A stretch of 11,296 bases of DNA from Isohypsibius dastychi (lineage: Eukaryota > Tardigrada > Eutardigrada > Parachela > Isohypsibiidae): NCBI GenBank assembly GCA_034696485.1, contig JAQIWT010001333.1, positions 1 to 11,296 of the forward strand. The letters run 5' to 3'. Of this stretch, positions 7,911 through 11,296 are shown piece after piece (the stretch's first letter is position 1; every line of letters begins with the position of its first letter). Position numbers and translations under genes: made by a program. The notes under the pieces are model-generated. The model worked only from the letters and a program-made list of their open reading frames with translations, ran no database searches and was not told the DNA's origin.

Positions 7911-8498
7911 TTGTCGTATCGCAAGAACGATGCAACAATATCACCAACCCAAGAGCCAAATACTTCATCAGCACCGACCTCTGAAGTCGTAGTTTCAGTC
8001 AGACCTGGTTCAACTCCTCATCCAACGACCACGAGGAACCCTGCTAGCGCAAACTGCGATGCAGGCGCTTGGTTGGCTACTCTACCCATAGCCATCAGGT
8101 GTTCGAAAGGCAAACTGAATTTCATAGGACCGCTTTCGAATGACATCAACGCGCTTCAGCTATCGTTCACCGTTGATCTTAAATTCGGATGCAGGCTGAT
8201 CTTGTACCAAGCTCATCACTTTCTGCTGGACCATACTGCAAATCGGAAGGCGTTGTCCAGCGAAAAGCTGGTTGCCGAGTGCCGTTACGGTCAAGTGACG
8301 CTATCAGACCAAGATCCTGTTAAATCTGAAGCATTGGGCCTGGTATTTACCACAACCGGAATTCTCCGGTGTCGCATGATTTTTGAGAGTTTTCTGGGCT
8401 TCTTTTCTTCTTTTCTTGCCTGGAACCGAACGCAAGTTCTTCCGAATTTTATCGTGAGCAGTAAAAAGCTCGTGCTTGTGAAAGTGATTCTTCCCTAA
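7911..8498 (+). CDS. Probable exon: Ser/Thr/Pro-rich linker plus Cys-containing, CUB-like domain
   Basis: This is the longest frame of the window, 195 codons ending at TAA 8496-8498. It has no ATG near its start and follows a stop at 7905-7907, so if real it must be entered by splicing, perhaps at the weak CGCAAG near 7925. Residues about 10-47 are rich in Ser, Thr and Pro (EPNTSSAPTSEVVV, GSTPHPTTT), like an extracellular O-glycosylated linker. A compact part follows with Cys at residues 49, 64, 94, 124 and 154; the last four are exactly 30 apart. AECRYGQVTL and ALGLVFTTTG recall the end of a CUB domain, but this is only a likeness. The last 35 residues are hydrophobic and aromatic and may read into an intron. 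It could be an exon of an extracellular protein or a gene relic. Confidence 0.4.
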   Translation: MSYRKNDATISPTQEPNTSSAPTSEVVVSVRPGSTPHPTTTRNPASANCDAGAWLATLPIAIRCSKGKLNFIGPLSNDINALQLSFTVDLKFGCRLILYQAHHFLLDHTANRKALSSEKLVAECRYGQVTLSDQDPVKSEALGLVFTTTGILRCRMIFESFLGFFSSFLAWNRTQVLPNFIVSSKKLVLVKVILP

Positions 8499-9181
8499 AT
8501 TCTCGAATTCGTCGAATGAAATAACGGACAATGTGAAAGCATTCTAGACTGTCGTACACTTTCTTGTGTACTGGTAGTGCTTATACGGCTCCTGAGGATG
8601 CCCAACTCTCACCCCAAAAGTTCTTACTTTCGCTTTTCGGGTACTTTTACATCGTGGTCCCATCACCAGACTAGTTTCCCTCAGTCACAGAGGCTTGCGT
8701 CGCACTCAACTCAAACGCGACAATGCGTGAGCCAAAACCAGGTTGACATCCATTAAAGATATTCTACAACGTTTTTAAAATCAGGATAACTTGGCTGCGG
8801 GATGCCTCACAGTTCATCTTTCCTTGCTAATCCTAAACCAAATCCGTATCTTCGCGGTGAAGACCGACTTGGTTTTCATCGAATACAAATCGCTCCATGT
8901 GGAAAAAATGTGGCGCAGAGCACATAAATTTCAACGAGTTTTCATGACTCAAGATGGTCATGATAAGATAAGATAAGATAAATTATATATTGTAGATATA
9001 TGATAAAATGCGATGGTTCAGGAATGTCATAAATGAAGCAAAGTTCTCATCACAACAAATCGCTGCTTATCACTTATTCAGAAGGCAGGAACAAGCAAAA
9101 CTGTTTCAAATGTTTTAGCAAACTAAAGTATTTCGAATGGTTTAGCAACTGGTCAAGTACATCCACGTTGTTGTACTAAGA
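8499..9181. other. Intergenic stretch upstream of gene D
   Basis: No gene is recognised. It contains a short hairpin (GTACAC...GTGTAC, about 8554-8571), an open + frame at 8791-8976 without recognisable motifs, the GATAA repeat at 8962-8981 and an A/T-rich patch at about 8981-9010. It probably holds the promoter and 5' UTR of gene D, but I see no TATA box at a fitting distance. Confidence 0.5.
8962..8981. repeat. (GATAA)4 microsatellite
   Basis: There are four perfect tandem copies of GATAA about 200 bp before the start codon of gene D. GATA is the core of GATA-factor sites, so a regulatory role is possible, but a simple repeat explains it equally well. Confidence 0.93.
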
Positions 9182-10810
9182 ATGGCCACTCTTTTGTTCT
9201 CCTTCTACGCAATAGTTGTAATATGCTCGGCATGCCATTCTTTGGGCTTTGTTTATCCATCAGGTGAATGTGAATATTTCAGCGCCATGTAATGCAACTT
9301 TCTTCCTGATTTTGTCTATTTGTAGCTCTCCAAGACAAACTATGCCGGGACAAGGCTATCACAATCGATGTGAAATCATTTGACGAACGAGGAGATTTTA
9401 GCGTTAAGAATTCAGCAGGCAGCCTTAGTTTACAGTCGAAGCCCAAGTTCAATTGCTCTTTTACCATCTCCGTAACTGACTCGGGCACCCAGAAGAATGA
9501 AGATCACAAGTACGCCCTGTACTACAATATTCGGTGAGCAAACTTAACCTAAACAACAAAACTGTTGATCCAAAATACATATTCCAGTGAGTCGAATCTG
9601 TTTGGTGCTGAAACAATCGTAGTGTCAGAGAAAGTACTTACTTCCAATCGAGTGGTTAAAACCTTAGTGCCATCTTCACACGGCCGAATTATTCGGTCAT
9701 TTGATCACTATCGCACTCAGTTCCGTCCATCTCCATCGTTGCGGTTTGACTTCACGCTCAGTAACCAGACTTTCCTTGAGATTCCCCTGCTTTCCTATTT
9801 CCAGCTGGACTGGACTTTAGTAATCGGTAAGCGGAAACTTTTCACCGACCTTTTCAAACCTAGTGTGTACTAGTGTGTGGAATTTTCATTGTGTCCCTGA
9901 ATTTGACTGAATGTTTAATCTCAAAGTGCATAGAGTTATTCGGCTCCCGCCAGTAGACAAGTTTTACTGGATAAGCATCATTTTCTTCATGGTACAGTGT
10001 TTTAACTTGATGAGTATGGGACCGAGCTATTTTTCATTCGCAGGGAAAACCGATTCCAATCGTTACACATACTGTCCGGCGCTGAAAGGGTATGTTGATA
10101 GTGACCTTATGTGCGTGAAGCCCGATCGAATATCTTGTCCGATGAACTATACGTATCGACCAACTAACGTCGAAGTATTACAACGCAATACTTATTGCCG
10201 GGTTCTTCCATACAAGGAGGTTACAGAATGTCATAACTGTCACGATTTGACTATTCCCCCACCGGTTGAAAATAGTAAGCGTAAAGAATTTTGCGATTCA
10301 TTTAGTTGACCAGAAGATCTGCAATCTGGCTTTGTGGCAGATTATTCTTATCGGAAACAGCTTGGAATTATCATTGGTGCGGGTGTTGCCATTATGTTAG
10401 CTTGGGGACTGTTTTTTGCTTGTTGTAAGTGGTGTTCCGAAGAAACCAGGATTACTGAAACCAGGACCAGGATTATTCGGCACACGGCAGTTAATAGCAC
10501 ACCAGACAGGGACACTGATGTGGTTGAGGTTTGTATATATAAATGGTTCTTACTTGAATGTATCGAATACTCTCTTCACACCCAGATGAATGCCCGCGCG
10601 GTTTTGGAGCGTGCGCGACTGACCAACGAACGTTTTTATTCCGCTCAAGCTCAGGAGGTTGAGAGTGCGCTGAGCAATGGCCGTTTTGATTCCTCTGGAC
10701 AGTTTCATTTCTTGTATGGTGGTGTAGATCATGTCGTCCCTCTGTTGTCGCAAGTGATATGCATTCCTACTTACAATGTGTCAAGAACTATTGACTTTGA
10801 TTTTGACTAA
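9182..10810 (+). CDS. Type I membrane protein, Cys-rich ectodomain, six exons, 399 aa (gene D)
   Basis: The exons are 9182-9263, 9326-9533, 9588-9826, 10044-10274, 10314-10528 and 10586-10810. The lengths add to 1200 nt (400 codons) and phases agree at every junction. ATG 9182 opens a clear signal peptide (FSFYAIVVICSACHSLG). The predicted ectodomain spans about 23-269, with Cys at 34, 71, 187, 200, 208, 228, 239 and 242 and N-glycosylation sequons at about 70 (NCS), 156 (NQT) and 211 (NYT). A hydrophobic helix follows at about 270-290 (LGIIIGAGVAIMLAWGLFFA). It runs into CCKWC, possible palmitoylation sites, and a cytoplasmic tail of about 105 residues ending DFDFD. I do not recognise the family. 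A receptor or adhesion role is only a guess from topology. Two introns are 39 and 57 nt. The 57-nt one is in frame and stop-free. Confidence 0.8.
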
Positions 10811-10849
10811 GAATTTATCTTCCGGTACAACGACAATCAGTTCTTTTTG

Positions 10850-10879
10850 TCCATGAGCGGCCGAAGGCCGGATCATGGA
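10850..10879. other. Strong hairpin in the presumed 3' UTR of gene D
   Basis: TCCATGA (10850-10856) pairs perfectly with TCATGGA (10873-10879), and inside it CGGCC (10858-10862) pairs with GGCCG (10866-10870) around a GAA loop. The two stems are separated by a 1-by-2-base internal loop. It lies 40 nt after the stop codon and is GC-rich in an A/T-rich setting. It could be an RNA element or a transposon relic. Confidence 0.75.
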
Positions 10880-10961
10880 TATAGTGGAAGCCCTGCGATA
10901 AATTCGTATTTCCTTTTTTAGATCGTTATCCCAGTTCCAGATCGTAATCTTATTGAGTGTA

Positions 10962-10967
10962 ATTAAA
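10962..10967 (+). terminator. Candidate polyadenylation signal of gene D (ATTAAA)
   Basis: ATTAAA, the commonest variant signal, lies 152 nt after the gene D stop codon. A canonical AATAAA also occurs at 11188-11193, about 380 nt after the stop. Either could serve, and I cannot choose from sequence alone. Confidence 0.35.
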
Positions 10968-11164
10968 TCCTGTCTGTTTCCCTTACATTCCTGACTGGCC
11001 ACTCGCTTTTCAATCCGTTATCTCTTCCCGACTTGCACGATCTCTTATCTCACACCACTCGTTAAGATCTATTCATTCAAAATGGATATACGGGCAGAAT
11101 GAATCGTTTGATATGGATGTGCTTCTTACCAGAACCTCCTTATTCGAATAACTATTTCGCGTGA

Positions 11165-11296
11165 TCAAAACAAAGAATTAATATCAGAATAAAGAATGAT
11201 TATCAGAATTTATTATTAAATAATAATCATTTGAAATATAATTAATATTATTATTATTATGAATATTATTAATTAATAATTATAAAATTAATCATT
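11165..11296. repeat. A/T-rich low-complexity tract with (ATT)n
   Basis: Nearly all bases are A or T. There is an ATT run of 4.7 copies at 11247-11260, flanked by AATATTATTAATTAAT-type palindromic sequence. TATCAGAAT occurs twice near the left edge. No gene is visible. It runs to the end of the window, so its full extent is unknown. Confidence 0.85.

Noticed and set aside
10781-11002. Minus-strand open frame after gene D
   Set aside because: It overlaps the end of gene D and its UTR hairpin and has no motif. It is probably chance.
1-11296. CRISPR arrays, rRNA, tRNA or bacterial operon signals
   Set aside because: None were seen by eye; the genes have GT-AG introns and the DNA is that of an animal.

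Overview
The window is nuclear DNA of an invertebrate animal. Genes are split by very short GT-AG introns (about 36-76 nt, with a few of 200-330 nt). Splice sites are metazoan-like, and the clearest gene is of the BTB-BACK-kelch type. I cannot name the phylum. Nematode, tardigrade and small crustacean genomes all have introns of this size, and nothing here decides between them. Gene models were built by joining reading frames across splice sites with matching phase. No transcript evidence was available.

Layout. (1) 12-4745 is a decayed tandem array of divergent BTB-kelch genes, all on the + strand. It holds the last two exons of one copy (A, 12-645), a clear pseudogene of the kelch half (B, about 913-1420), two short diverged fragments related to each other and perhaps from the BACK domain (1477-1599 and 1961-2161), an orphan exon broken by a 13-bp duplication (2268-2450), and one intact seven-exon gene (C, 2658-4745, 576 codons). 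A small palindromic transposon-like element (1609-1716) lies among the broken copies. (2) 4746-5770 has no convincing gene. (3) 5771-6050 is a composite of inverted repeats: an 86-bp foldback whose arms match at 83/86, interlocked with a second terminal-inverted-repeat element. (4) 6134-8498 holds open, protein-like + strand segments that I could not join into one gene. The best is 7911-8498, a Ser/Thr/Pro-rich stretch followed by a Cys-containing domain. (5) 9182-10810 is a well-supported six-exon gene (D) for a 399-aa single-pass membrane protein with signal peptide, Cys-rich ectodomain and one transmembrane helix. I do not recognise its family. A strong hairpin lies in its presumed 3' UTR. 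(6) 11165-11296 is A/T-only-like low-complexity DNA.

How it fits together. Genes A, B and C are copies of one family at different stages of birth and decay, with small nonautonomous transposon-like elements between them. If gene C is functional it most likely encodes a Cullin-3 substrate adaptor, by family knowledge. Gene D is unrelated to it, and nothing in the sequence links the two in function.
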